Assembly: GCF_003576645.1 (NCBI RefSeq)
Contig: NC_044925.1
Coordinates: 21,276,267 to 21,340,266 of the forward strand
DNA: 64,000 nt
Source: Ipomoea triloba
Lineage: Eukaryota; Streptophyta; Magnoliopsida; Solanales; Convolvulaceae
Direction of reading: 5' to 3'
Part shown: positions 11,505-23,328 of the stretch, piece after piece
Layout: each line of letters begins with the position of its first letter
Numbering within the stretch: the stretch's first letter is position 1
Program-made: the position numbers and the translations under genes
The notes under the pieces: model-generated
What the model was told of the DNA's origin: nothing
What the model saw: only the letters and a program-made list of their open reading frames with translations
The model's database searches: none

Positions 11505-11950
11505 AACGTAGGGAGAATATATTTTATTAAGAATTGTATTACCATATTGTAATATACAATTGTATTACGAATAGGAATTGTATTACCATATTTTAAAATA
11601 TTATGCAAACCTTAACAGTATAGGAGTGTTTTGGGCGAGAAGTTAAAGTTGAGGATATTGTTTTTATTAATAGTATAGATTGCATTGCAGGGAAATATAT
11701 GTACTGTATTATTACGATTAGTAATTTTAATCTAGAATTATATCACGAATAGAAACGTAGCACGTAGGGAAGAATATATTTTATTAGGAATTGTATTACC
11801 ATATTGTAATGTACAATTCACAATTGTATTGCGAATAGGAATCGTATTACTATATTTTAAAATATTATGCAAACCTTAACAGTATAGGAGTGTTTTGGGC
11901 GGGAAGTTAAAGTTGATGATATTGTTTTTATTAATAGTATAGATTATAGA
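11505..11950. repeat. Tandem duplication, ~247-bp period
   Basis: Copies at about 11505-11690 and 11752-11945 share long words such as AAACCTTAACAGTATAGGAG and TTGTTTTTATTAATAGTATA. The second copy has short insertions. There is no coding signal. Confidence 0.85.
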
Positions 11951-12146
11951 TTATTCCACTACAGTAATCAAAAATTGAAATTAATATTCCAAAGAATTTA
12001 AATTAAATTAATTTTCTCGTTAATTCATTTACACAAACGAAACCAACAATGGAATAGATCTATCCTAGCATTCCATTCCCGACTTATTCCATGAACCAAA
12101 CACGTTGTAAGTTTATAACATTGGCCGATGGAATTGAGGGTCCCCT

Positions 12147-12380
12147 CCTAATTTAATTAGATAATCTAATCTCCAATCATTGCTATATAAAGTATGTGAA
12201 TCTATAAAATCTGACACATATCTTCCTACACAACACTACACGAAATTAAAATCAAACAGTAGATGGGAAATAGCATTTGTTTAAGATGATTCCAAACTTG
12301 TAAATTGCTACAACACAACGATTTTCCACCTAATTTATATAATCTAATCTCCAATCATTGCTATATATAGTATGTGTACG
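12147..12380 (+). promoter_or_regulatory. Duplicated core promoter of the DLH gene
   Basis: The block AATCTAATCTCCAATCATTG followed by CTATATA and AGTATGTG occurs twice, about 178 bp apart (12147-12200 and 12328-12380). Each copy pairs a CCAAT-type motif with a TATA-type motif. The downstream TATA (12361-12368) is about 105 bp upstream of the start codon and is the likelier active one. This is inferred from spacing; no transcript start can be seen. Confidence 0.6.
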
Positions 12381-12470
12381 TGCTTGCAAGGAGTATGCAA
12401 ATCAATACAATATACCCCACCTAAGAACAAAAAAGCCACATATATAGTCCCAAATTAAAGGCATAATATA

Positions 12471-14220
12471 ATGTCTTCTCCCCATTGCATTGCAAACCCA
12501 CCAAAGCGGTGCTCCAGCTATGGGGCTGGGAAGGTTCAACAACTTGGAGGCCTAAATTGCTACGTTTCTGGACCTTCTCATTCCAAACTTGCTGTCCTTC
12601 TCGTCTCTGATGTTTTTGGTATGCATGTGACACTTTTAATGTTGTCTTTTGAGGCCATTATATTAACTAGTATGGGTCATGGCCTATTATTATATATATA
12701 TATGCATGCATGCTTTGAGTTACGCATTCAATTTTTTTCAAAAGTTCGCAGATTAAGATTGGTTCTCACTTAATTATGATTCTATATGTATTGTTTTGTG
12801 GTGTGATTCTTATGTGTAGCTACATTTTTTTTGTGTGCAGGATATGAAGCAACAAACTTGAGGTATGGACATTACTCATCGCAACATTAATCTACGTATT
12901 TAATTTAATTTAGACGGATCGAAACCAATCAAGAATTCTCATCACACAATAATATTGTGATTTCATCGTTATTATAGAAAATTGGCAGATAAAGTTGGAG
13001 ATGCTGGATTTTATGTTGTGGTCCCAGATTTCTTTCATGGAGATCCATATGTTGAGAATGGTGATAAGCCTATCGGTGTATGGCTAAAAGATCATGCTGC
13101 TGTGAGTATCATACTTAGCTACTTCATTAGTTAACTTGAAAATGTTAGTTTAAATTTCTGTGTATGTAGTTACACAATGGGTTTTATTCCGTACATACAT
13201 ACCCTTGGACGGGCAATAGTTACACGTTTGCTTTGTCACAAACAAATACGTAGTATCATTTTAAATTAGTTTAGATTATCTGATTCTGTGACCAATCAAA
13301 TTAAAACTCTCATGTTGATGTGGGTATACATAGGATAATGTTTGTAAGGATGCAAAAGTAGTGATTGAAGATTTGAAGGCTGGAGGTGTCACTAAGGTTG
13401 GAATTGGAGGTGTATGTTCTGGAGATATGCTATCTTCTCATCTCATTTAATACCAAAATCTGCTAATAATGTTTGTAAGGATGCACAACAATATATATTT
13501 ATAATAATTTTTAATAACTCTTTAACTTTATATATAACAAGTTAAAATTAATAACCATAAAATAAATCACTATAACATGATATCATCAAAATTCTAATCA
13601 TGATGATTCGTGAAATTTAAATTGAATCATATATATCTATCGTCGTTACTATATATATAGATTTTGACAACACCATTCTTGCAAACGCAACTATCATATC
13701 ATTATATCAATAAAGAGTATATACTTAACAGGAAAGGCAGCCGTGGATTTAGCCAAGATCCCATGTGTGGAAGCCACCGTCCTATTGCACCCTGCATTTG
13801 TCACTTTAGATGACATTCAAGGTATTGAAGAAAAAGGTTTTTGTTGTTCTTTCTATGTGTCAATACTTGATGTGACAACATTAAATAAATTGAGGTACAA
13901 TAGGCAAATAAAATACTAAAATGATTAAAATTTATTGCTCCATACAATTTTAACGTAATCATCATAATGCATCATCAGATGTGAAGGTTCCCATTTCGAT
14001 ACTAGGAGCGGAAAATGATGAAACAACACCCGCACAAGTTGTGAAGCAATTCGAGATTGCTTTGCAGGCTAAGCCTGAGGTTGATTCCTTGGTGAAGATA
14101 TTTGCTGGCGTCACCCATGGTTGGACCGTGAGGTACGATGAGGATGATAAAGTAGCAGTGAAGGCTGCTGAAGAGGCTCATGAGGATTTGTTGAAATGGT
14201 TTGTTAAGCATCTCCACTAA
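12471..14220 (+). CDS. Dienelactone hydrolase family protein
   Basis: This is an alpha/beta hydrolase of the dienelactone hydrolase family (often labelled endo-1,3;1,4-beta-D-glucanase-like in plants), probably cytosolic; its physiological substrate is unknown. Exons: 12471-12618, 12841-12862, 12978-13101, 13334-13424 (or ending at 13409), 13732-13821 and 13979-14220. Signatures are [21 protein letters not shown], the nucleophile segment GGVCSG (Cys about 126; the family usually has GFCWGG), the acid in GAENDETTP (Asp about 172) and the base in [10 protein letters not shown] (His about 205). The length of 238 residues is normal. The oddity is that the fourth intron, in the position that keeps the Cys, would start with AT instead of GT. 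The nearest in-frame GT donor lies 15 bases upstream and would remove the catalytic Cys. The gene may be damaged or use a non-canonical site. Confidence 0.85.
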
Positions 14221-14355
14221 TTGTCTCTACATTCTACAAAACAATAAAAACAAAGGTTTGGGTCATATTCCCTGCCCTGCGTGCGTTTCTGTTTGTTGTA
14301 TCAGTTTTCTATTTCTGTACTATACTTTGTATAATGTATTAATGTTGGATGCTCA

Positions 14356-14361
14356 AATAAA
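14356..14361 (+). promoter_or_regulatory. Poly(A) signal of the DLH gene
   Basis: AATAAA lies about 136 bp past the stop codon, downstream of a TGTATAATGTATT far-upstream-type element. This is a reasonable 3' end, inferred from motif and distance only. Confidence 0.45.
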
Positions 14362-14473
14362 AGGTTGCATTGTATATTTGTATTTATCATATATATATAT
14401 ATATGTTGTTAATGCTTGTCATTGGTGGACCAAAGAAAATGAAATAAAAAAGTTTGTTATTTGCCTTTTTTTT

Positions 14474-14905
14474 GGGTCACACTTGTGTGAAACCGTCTCA
14501 CGGATCCTTATTCGTGAGACGGGTCGGGTCGGGCCGAAACACCATCTAAATGTCACACTTATATGTGCAAATGTCATATTTATATGTTCAAATATAATAC
14601 TAATCAGGAATACAATTTTTAATTTGTTACTTGTAAAAGAAAAAGTATTACATTTTTCATAATAAGTAATGTTGACAAGTTTTCCTTACTTATAAGGGAA
14701 AATATAATACTTTTGAAGGAAAATGTAATACTTTTAAATCGAAATGTAAAAGTATTGTATTTTCCCTTAAAAGTATTACATTTACACTTATAAGTAACAA
14801 AATTTTGATTCCTGATTAGTATTACATTTGAGCATATAAGTATGACATTTGTGCGTATAAGTGTTACAGCTACATATTGACCCGACCCGACCCGTCTCAC
14901 ACCAG
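14474..14905. mobile_element. Inverted-repeat element with GTCTCAC ends
   Basis: The left end holds TGTGTGAAACCGTCTCACGG and GACGGGTCGGGTCGG; the right end holds CCGACCCGACCCGTCTCACA. The arms continue inward (ACTTATATG.., ATTAGTATTAC..) for over 150 bp, with an interior rich in AAGTATTACATTT words. Direct repeats of TTTGCCTTTTTTTT flank it and may be the target duplication. A smaller relative with the same ends is at 56236-56393. Confidence 0.8.
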
Positions 14906-14949
14906 TTTTTGCCTTTTTTTTTTGCTGCTTTTGAACTTGATAATTTCTC

Positions 14950-15740
14950 ATGACCGTTTAAAGAAATTGTGGATGTGGTTGGTTTCATTTTTGTAGTCTT
15001 CATTCCTTCAGTAAAACTGCATGTCTCTTCAAACATCTCCATTTGAAAACTAATCATCTTCTTCTTTCTTTTCTTCTTGCATCTAAGCAGTAGTTTAGCA
15101 CATTTCAATTATAGTTAATGAGTGCATGTAATTATAGATTAAATGTGTAATACTTAACGAAACCATTATAAGGGGCGAGTGCATATGTGCCATGTGTACG
15201 CCATGCCAACGTACTGGCATGCGTCTCCCTCACGCCCTATAAAAGCCCATTAAATGCTTTAGGACATGGGGATGAAACATGAAGGCTCTGAGCTCATAGA
15301 TAACATCCGGTGATATTGAAGAAGTGTTTGTCATATCGACCTTTAGAGTGGATACTTGACTTTAATTTTCTTTGATTTCTCAGTATGGTTATTCACTCGT
15401 TGTAGAAGGGAGAAGGGAGAAGGAGAACAAGAAATTTGTTTTTTCTTATTTTTTTTTCCTTTTGTTTTATATATATTTATGTTTAGGCATTGTTAAAAGA
15501 TATTTTTACCGTTACATGCAAGGTAGTTAATGGATTCAAGTGAGTTTTCATAGGGCATGTGGTCGGAAATGATAAAATCTTGAAAAAAATAAATAGAGTA
15601 CTATTTATGTCGGAAATGAAAGTTATGAATCCAAGTTTACGGTGACTTTAAACTCTAAAATTATAGAAGCAAAAAAGAAAACAAAAAAAAAAATCTTTTC
15701 ACAAATTGCTTGAAATACTTTTCAAGGATGCTCAAGTAAA
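14950..15740. other. Intergenic DNA, no gene seen
   Basis: The sequence is AT-rich and low-complexity. The 15170-15245 stretch is GC-richer, with repeated CATG words around CCATGTGTACGCCATGCC, but shows no reading frame or known motif. Confidence 0.4.
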
Positions 15741-15744
15741 AACT

Positions 15745-15945
15745 ACGCATTTCGGCTTTTTTTTTCACCCCAAGTGTGGGGATTTAGCAATCACCCATCT
15801 AGCCTTTGCAGATGATTTGGTGCTTTTTTTCTAGAGGGGATGTGCCATCCGTCTCTATCTTCAAGGATGCTTTAAAAGAGTTGGAAAGTACTTCGGGTCT
15901 TATAGTTAATGTCAAGAACACTGTGTCTCATGTTAATGATCGCCC
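15745..15945 (+). pseudogene. LINE reverse transcriptase fragment
   Basis: The stretch reads HPKCGDLAITHLAFADDLVL, then, after a stop, RGDVPSVSIFKDALKELEST and SGLIVNVKN. This is the plant non-LTR retrotransposon reverse transcriptase, with the catalytic FADD box and the typical GL.VN..K helix after it. Only about 65 residues remain. Confidence 0.8.
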
Positions 15946-16084
15946 AAAGAGAACTTGAAGACCAAATCTGAAATATATAAATAATATATTCTTTAATATG
16001 ACTTCGACTCACTCTATGCCTAGTGTTGTAGAACCGTCTACGGTTGCATTACTCTTATGCTATGGCATAAGGCAATGTTGGCTG

Positions 16085-17545
16085 AATTTGCAGCGCGCTG
16101 ATTAAGAATCGGACATGGGAGTTGGTACCGAATGCTAGGCATAAAGTTATAGGTTGTAAATGGGTGCTTCGGGACAAATGGTATGTTGATGGTACTGCTG
16201 ATAAATTCAAGGCTTGTTTAGTAGCCAAGGGCTTTTTACAAGGGTATGGTTATGATTACTTTGAATCTTCAATCTATCCTATTTGTTGGTCTATAAGGCA
16301 ATTTGACCGTTGACAATGCCTTTTTAAATGGGACATTGAGTGAGGAGGTTTTTATGGAGCAATCTTCAGGCTTTATTGATTCTACTCAGTCTAACCTTGA
16401 ATTGGCAAATTATACCGTGTACCACGGTGCACATAGCAATGTGCACCACGTACGTAAACAACGTCGTTTTGAGCATTGTAAACTAACTGTCCGTTTTTTT
16501 GGAAATTACGTTTTTCGGTTTTGCCGGTGTCTGTATTTATGTTAATATTGTGTGTATTCCAGGCAATCATTCTGTGTATTCTAGGCAACCGTTCTATGTA
16601 TTCTAGGCAACCGTTTTGTGTATTCATGTTAGTAACACATGTTGTGATGTGTTTGTGCATTCGAATGTTTAGGAGGATGAATTCTATGTATTTTGTGTCA
16701 ATATTCTGTGTATTCATGTTAGTAACACATGTTGTGATATGTCTGTACATTCGAATGTTAGGAGAATGAATTCTGTGTATTTTGTGTCAATATTCTGTGT
16801 AGGCAAACATTCTGTGTATTCTAGGTAAACGTTCTGTGTATTCTAGATAATAATTATGTGTATTATAGATAATGAATTTCCTGGAGTCATTCGCGTCCGC
16901 GTCCACTAACATTGAAACGACGTCGTTTTACGTTCGTGGTGCACATTGCTATGTACACCGTGGTGCTGGGTATAACGATTGCCTTGAATTGCCATCTTTT
17001 ATTATTTAGTTTGGTTTTAAGAAAATTGTTAGTGATACTTCTTTGTTTGTATATGCCGCTCGTAAGTCTATTTTATGGTTTATGTTGATATAATTGTTAC
17101 TGATAATAATGATTTTTTCCTTGATCAGTTCGTAAACATGTCATCACTGAAGTTTGCTTTGAAAGATTTAGGCACACTACATCATTTTCTAGGTGTTGAG
17201 GTTGTATCAATCTCTAGTGGTTACTTTCTATCTCAGAGTAAGTATATTGCAAATATCCTCGCTCGCTACAACATGGACGATACAAAGTGTGTTTCCACTT
17301 CAATGTCCTCTGCGACATCCCTTGCTATTCATGATGGGAACTTCTTGTTGATGCGACTGACTTTTGCATGTTAGTTGGATTGCTTTAGTATTTGTCTATC
17401 ACTAGGCCAAATATTTAATTCTTTGTCTTAATACATTCACTCTCCAAAAAGGGCATCATTGGATTGTAATTAAGAGGCTACTTCGCTATCTAAACGGTAT
17501 TTTATTCATGGTTTGTTGTTGCGTGCTTGATCAAGTATTTTATTT
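16085..17545 (+). pseudogene. Ty1/copia reverse transcriptase relic, split by a MITE
   Basis: The left part reads NRTWELVPNARHKVIGCKWV and then AFLNGTLSEEVFMEQSSGF, the start of the copia reverse transcriptase. The right part resumes with DTSLFVYAARK, then a damaged YVDD region, SLKFALKDLGTLHHFLGVEV, YFLSQSKYIANILARYNMDD and, after frame changes, RLLRYLNGIL. Stops and frameshifts abound. A 578-bp MULE-type element (16404-16981) interrupts it. No long terminal repeats were identified. Confidence 0.85.
16404..16981. mobile_element. MULE-type MITE nested in copia (GGCAAATTAT family)
   Basis: The left end is GGCAAATTATACCGTGTACC and the right end, reversed, CAATCGTTATACCCAGCACC. The arms continue with CACGGTGCACATAGCAATGT and reach AACGTCGTTTT. 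The 9-bp target copies CCTTGAATT (16395-16403 and 16982-16990) are perfect. The interior is a minisatellite of about 20 bp containing TTCTGTGTATTCTAGGCAAC. It has no transposase of its own. The insertion breaks copia coding sequence, so it is younger than that element. Confidence 0.9.
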
Positions 17546-17639
17546 CATAGTTTGTTGTTGCGTGCTTGCTCAAGTTTGTTATTGATAGTCTTTTCAGACT
17601 CAGATTGAGGAGGTAGTAGACAGGACCGGATTTTAGGGC

Positions 17640-17980
17640 GTGCAAGATGTGCGACCGCACAGGCCCCCAAAAATTTTGGGGGCCCCTAGTCCAGCCCTGG
17701 CGGCCTGGCCTAATAGTTAGTATATGTATTTGTGATTATATTGGTCTAAAATTAGATTTTTTTGTATTTTTTTCTTTGCAATTTTTCTTCAATTCCCAGT
17801 TTATTTATACTTTGATAAGGCCTCATTTATTTATCTGGTTCGAATGTAATCTCATGGAAGCCTTGGTTGTTGAGATATTCTTGGTAAGGGAGGAATCTAT
17901 TTATCTGGTTCGAATGTAATCTCATGGAAGCCTTGGTTGTTGAGATAATCTTGGTAAGGGAGGAATCTTTTATATGAGTT
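17640..17980. repeat. Unassigned block with 70-bp tandem duplication
   Basis: A 70-bp unit containing TCTGGTTCGAATGTAATCTC and TTGGTAAGGGAGGAATCT is present twice (about 17828-17897 and 17898-17967). Upstream, 17640-17700 has the GC-rich word GGCCCCCAAAAATTTTGGGG, a strong short palindrome, of unknown origin. This block separates the copia reverse transcriptase from its RNase H tail and may be a further insertion. Confidence 0.6.
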
Positions 17981-17989
17981 TGGTATTGT

Positions 17990-18120
17990 GTTGCCACGTT
18001 TTCCACTATTTTGTTGTGATAATATGTATGTCACTAAGAATTCAGTGTTCCATCGAGGATGGAGTAATGGATGGCTCTTTGGGTGTTCATCATATTAGCT
18101 CAAAGGATCAAGTTGTAGAT
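17990..18120 (+). pseudogene. Copia RNase H C-terminal fragment
   Basis: Translation gives NSVFHRGWS and then GSLGVHHISSKDQVVDLLTM, the very end of the copia polyprotein (family pattern: NPVFH.R.KHIE, then HIS.KDQ.AD..TK.L). It is broken by a frameshift and runs directly into a minisatellite made from its own last codons. Confidence 0.75.
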
Positions 18121-18530
18121 CTTCTTACGATGGCTCTATGTTCTTACAATGGCTCTTTGAGTGTTCATCATATTAACTCAAAGGATCAAGTTGTAATCTT
18201 CTTATGATGGCTCTTTGGGTGTTAACTCAAAGGATCAAGTTGTAATCTTCTTACGATGGCTGGATCAAGTTGTAATCTTCTTATGATGGCTCTTTGGGTG
18301 TTAACTCAAAGGATCAAGTTGTAATCTTCTTATGATGGCTCTTTGGGTGTTAACTCAAAGGATCAAGTTGTAATCTTCTTACGATGGCTCTTTAGGTGTT
18401 AACTCAAAGGATCAAGTTGTAATCTTCTTACTTATGGCTCTTTGGGTGTTAACTCAAAGGATCAAGTTGTAATCTTCTTACGATGGCTCTTTGGGTGTTC
18501 ATCATATATTAACTCAAAGGATCTACTTAG
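18060..18530. repeat. 49-bp minisatellite derived from copia RNase H
   Basis: About eight units of 49 bp, each holding GATGGCTCTTTGGGTGTTAA then CTCAAAGGATCAAGTTG and TAATCTTCTTA. The first two and last units keep an extra CATCATATT-type insert present in the copia source; the inner units lack it. One unit is truncated (about 18255-18285). Units are nearly identical, so the expansion looks recent. It is not a CRISPR array: there are no unique spacers and the host is a plant. Confidence 0.9.
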
Positions 18531-18539
18531 TCGTGATTT

Positions 18540-19120
18540 CTGTTTGGACTACTTTTGACTTAGTTTTTATCTGTTGTTTTCTTATCATGTAGAATTAAGT
18601 CTATATTATTGCTTTTGGTAGACTATTTTACCTCTATGTAGAGAGACAAATAATTCGCAGACTTTTGCCCCTGATAGTTGGTAAAGGCAACTCCAAATGC
18701 AGCCATATCAAATATTCTCTTGGACAGTTCCCTATGGCATATTTGTTGCCGAGGGTTCAATATAATCACACATACACATTATAACCGTAGACTTCGTCCC
18801 AACTTTGAAGATTTGAAGACTGAGTATAGCTTAAGATGGGTAAACTCTACATACAGTTTATAACTATCATCAAAATTGAAGACAATTAGAACTCTCATTG
18901 ATAGGAATGAGCAAACAAGTTAGGTTAAAAGGCTGAGAGGCAAACACCAAACATACAATGCAATGGAGCAATAAAATTTAAGTGTAATCATCAAAACCCA
19001 CAAATATTATTGGTCAATGGTGCTCGAACTATAAATAGATTCTTAGGAAGTCTCAAACAAAATGCCAAATTGGCCATCACTATAGATAATCTGCAAACGA
19101 GTCTACAACTACAAAGCCAG
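18540..19120. other. Intergenic DNA, no gene seen
   Basis: This stretch follows the minisatellite and leads to the 3' side of RPS12. It probably contains the RPS12 3' untranslated region near 19050-19126. No other feature was seen. Confidence 0.4.
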
Positions 19121-19126
19121 TACTAG

Positions 19127-20248
<1,122 letters not shown>

Positions 20249-20863
20249 TTTATCTTGTTATTTCAGTTCTTTGCCTTGGTCCTGCAAGGAGAAAAAGAAG
20301 TCAAGAGAAGCAACATAAAAATGTTGAAAGCATCTATCAAATTAGACAGCCCAGAACTTAGAAAAAATAGTAAATATCATACCTATCTATCAATCTATCT
20401 ATAATTGTTTAAAGACTTCAAAAAATAATAACTTTAAAAAGGGGGATGGACTAGCAAAACAAAATTTCTGAATGCAACAATCACTAGCCTTGATGCTTGA
20501 AACAACCACAAAACACAGAGGAGTATGACACAGATAGCCAGTAGCCTTACCACTTCCGTTTTTCGAGCTGTATAATATTAATAGCATTTAACATGAAGGT
20601 TAATAGTTCACAATACTTCATAGCAATGATCTAGTTTTGCTAGTCTCTCTCCCACTACTTAAACCTCTTATTGTCTATATATAATTCAGATATTTTTTTT
20701 TAAATATATATATATAGTTCCAGTTTAAGCCTTTATAACCAGATCAAATTATGTAAAATTGAGCTCGCTTATTCAACATAGGAAAAATTACTAGAAATAA
20801 GCATAGAAATAAGACATGTATTGTATAGATAGCATAGAAGATTAGAGACGGGTGATGGTGTAC

Positions 20864-21000
20864 CTGTAATGAATGCACTGAAGAAACTGTGAGCGAGCAA
20901 GGACGAGGAAGACGAGATATATACTAATTATATAAACCCTAAAATTAGGGCAGTACATAGGGATGTCAAATGGGCCCCAACTCAATGGGTTGGCCCAATA
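20864..21000 (-). promoter_or_regulatory. RPS12 promoter with telo-box and site II motifs
   Basis: Upstream of the non-coding first exon (ending at donor 20863) lie a TATA-like run (20915-20935), a telo-box AAACCCTAA (20934-20942) and two site II-type motifs, TGGGCC at 20971 and GGCCCA at 20992. The telo-box plus site II pair is the known signature of plant ribosomal protein and other growth-linked promoters. The 5' exon contains a pyrimidine-rich stretch (TCGTCTTCCTCGTCC), as often seen in ribosomal protein messages. Confidence 0.75.
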
Positions 21001-21120
21001 AGCCCTAAAAATTATAGAGCTAAAACTTTAAAAAAAAAAGTTTGACCCAATAAAAAATTAAAGTAATTGGGCTCCAAAACAACAGTTAATGACAATAGAA
21101 CCTTCCAACAAATAAAATAA

Positions 21121-21713
21121 GAGCAAATACTAATTTTGGTCCCACGACTATTAGCAAAATGACAATTTTGGTTTACATTTTTAATTTCTATCAATTTTAA
21201 TTTCACCACTATTATTTTAATACCAATTTTGGTCCCACAATTACTATTTTAGTGCTAAAATTCATCGCGTCGGTCACCCATTCGTTTAAAACGTGCCGAA
21301 ATCTAAGATTTTTAAAGATATTTTCCTTTTTCAACTCAATATTCCAATTTGAACATGAATAAAGAGATTTAACCTCTAAGATCGATCACAATTCATAGTT
21401 ATCCTCCTCAAATTAAGGTAAAATGAGGAGGAAAACTATGAATTTTGATCAATCTTTTTTTTTTTTAGGACTTAATTCATACTCAAATTGAGATATTAAG
21501 TTGAAAATGATAAAAATATCCTTAACAATTTTATATTTTTGCACATTTAAAACAGATGGTGACCAGCGCGATGAATTTTGGCACTAAAACAATAGTCGTG
21601 GATGAAAATTGGTATTAAAACAATAGTTGTGGACCAAAATTGGTAGAAATTAAACATGTAGACCAAAATTGTCATTTTATTAATAGTCGTGGGACTAAAT
21701 TTGGTATTTGCTT
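21121..21713. mobile_element. Palindromic MITE with 10-bp target duplication
   Basis: The ends are GAGCAAATACTAATTTTGG and, reversed, AAGCAAATACCAAATTTAG, with arms complementary over more than 150 bp (words such as GGTCCCACGACTATTA). The 10-bp target copies AATAAAATAA lie at 21111-21120 and 21714-21723. It is 593 bp with no coding content, consistent with a MULE-related or foldback element. It sits just upstream of the RPS12 promoter. Confidence 0.85.
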
Positions 21714-22116
21714 AATAAAATAAATAATTTTGATTGTTGATTGTGAATTTGTGGCATTTTTTTTTGAACTTTAATGTTGATTGTGAATTTGCGGCATGTG
21801 AATTATGATTATGTTTGAACTTGTTAATGCTTGATTATGTTTTTAAATTGAAATTTGAAAATAATGATTTGAATTGAAATTAATTATTAAATATAATTTA
21901 TTTTGAATTAACTATAAATAATTATAATATTTGAGAGTTTACTTATGTATTTTATAATGACTATTTTATAGGTTAATTCTTTTTCAATAATTTGTAAGAA
22001 CCATTTTTGTTGTTTCTATTTTTATTATTCACCCCTATATATACACTATCCACCTTATTATCAAACATACCGGATTTGTTTAATACAACATAAAGGATTT
22101 AACTTTGTAAAATATT

Positions 22117-22245
22117 TGCCAAGGACCTTGTGGTCCAGTGGCATCAAACCTTTCCCTTTATACGGGAGGTGGTGGGTTTGAGCCTCAGTGGCGGTAATAC
22201 GAACAGATACTGCATTGTAATACAGTGAGTACTATTCAAAAAAAA
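22117..22245 (+). mobile_element. tRNA-derived SINE, family 1
   Basis: The A-box-like segment GTGGTCCAGTGGCA and B-box-like segment GGTTTGAGCC are spaced as in an RNA polymerase III promoter. It matches the minus-strand copy at 10360-10478 over more than 80 bp. The tail ends near an A-rich run (TTCAAAAAAAATAG). Confidence 0.75.
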
Positions 22246-23060
22246 TAGTACCAGTGCGATGCACGAATATATTTTATATATATATAAAGTTTACATTTAT
22301 TTGAAATTATAAGATTTGTATATTAGTGTTTAATATATTTACTTGAAAATTATATGTTTAATTTCCTATATGGGTAGGAAAATTTATAATAAATTCCAAT
22401 ATAAATTAAGTCGTTTTTATGATTAGTATGTGGTAATTAAAGAGTATATATTATTCTTAATTATTATCATGCCAATTATGATTTCAATGTAATATGAATA
22501 ATTATGGTAATTAAGGAGTATATATATATTATTTTTAATAAAATAATATGTATATGTTTAATTTCATTTAATTATGTCTGTAATATGTGTATGTTTAATT
22601 TTCTTTAATTATGTTCGTAATATGTGTACCATTAATTTTCTTAATTGATTAGATAAAATTTATATTACGGAAAGTATATAAAAAAAAGTTAATAAAAGTA
22701 TAATGTGTGAATTAATTTCTTAATTACCATATTTATTAAGATTTTATTCAAAAGTAACTATTAGCATATCTAATCTAAAAACATAATAAGTGTCAATCAA
22801 AGTTATATCCTTGATTTATGTCCCACTTTTTTTATGTTAATAAATATATACATTTTGCTTTAAATGTTGTACACTTCAATGTTATTAGACAAAATTGTCC
22901 CTACTACATTCTTGTTATATACAACTACCCTTACACCGTTACTTTTTAACCCCATCATTATTACCATACATCTATATCTATCATATCTTTTTCCTATTCT
23001 TTAATTATCATTTTATTAAAATCATTATATAATTAATTTAATTGTTGATTATATTTTAAT
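22246..23060. other. AT-rich intergenic DNA, no gene seen
   Basis: The sequence is very AT-rich. The word TTATGTCTGTAATATGTGTA and a near copy (TTATGTTCGTAATATGTGTA) recur at about 22572 and 22610, a short local duplication. No coding or structured feature was seen. Confidence 0.4.
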
Positions 23061-23074
23061 TAAATTTCTATTAC

Positions 23075-23274
23075 TGGGCGTTTGGTTGGAGGGAAGGAAT
23101 TAGGTGGAAAAATAATTACAATTTTATGGAAAAAGAATAATGCGGGAATAAAGTGGGAGTTTAAATTCCAGTGTTTGGTTGGCAAGAATAAAATTACTGG
23201 GAATTTCAATTCCAATGTTTGGTATACATGGGAATTGAGAGGGAATAAGTAGTATAAAGTCTAAAATGCCCTTA

Positions 23275-23328
<54 letters not shown>

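Noticed and set aside
14201..14662. 153-codon open frame on the plus strand after the DLH stop
   Set aside because: It covers the DLH 3' end and the arm of an inverted-repeat element; the translation is Cys/Ile-rich noise without any family resemblance.
18060..18530. Regularly spaced repeat that looks like a CRISPR array
   Set aside because: The units adjoin directly with no unique spacers, derive from copia coding sequence, and lie in a plant genome.
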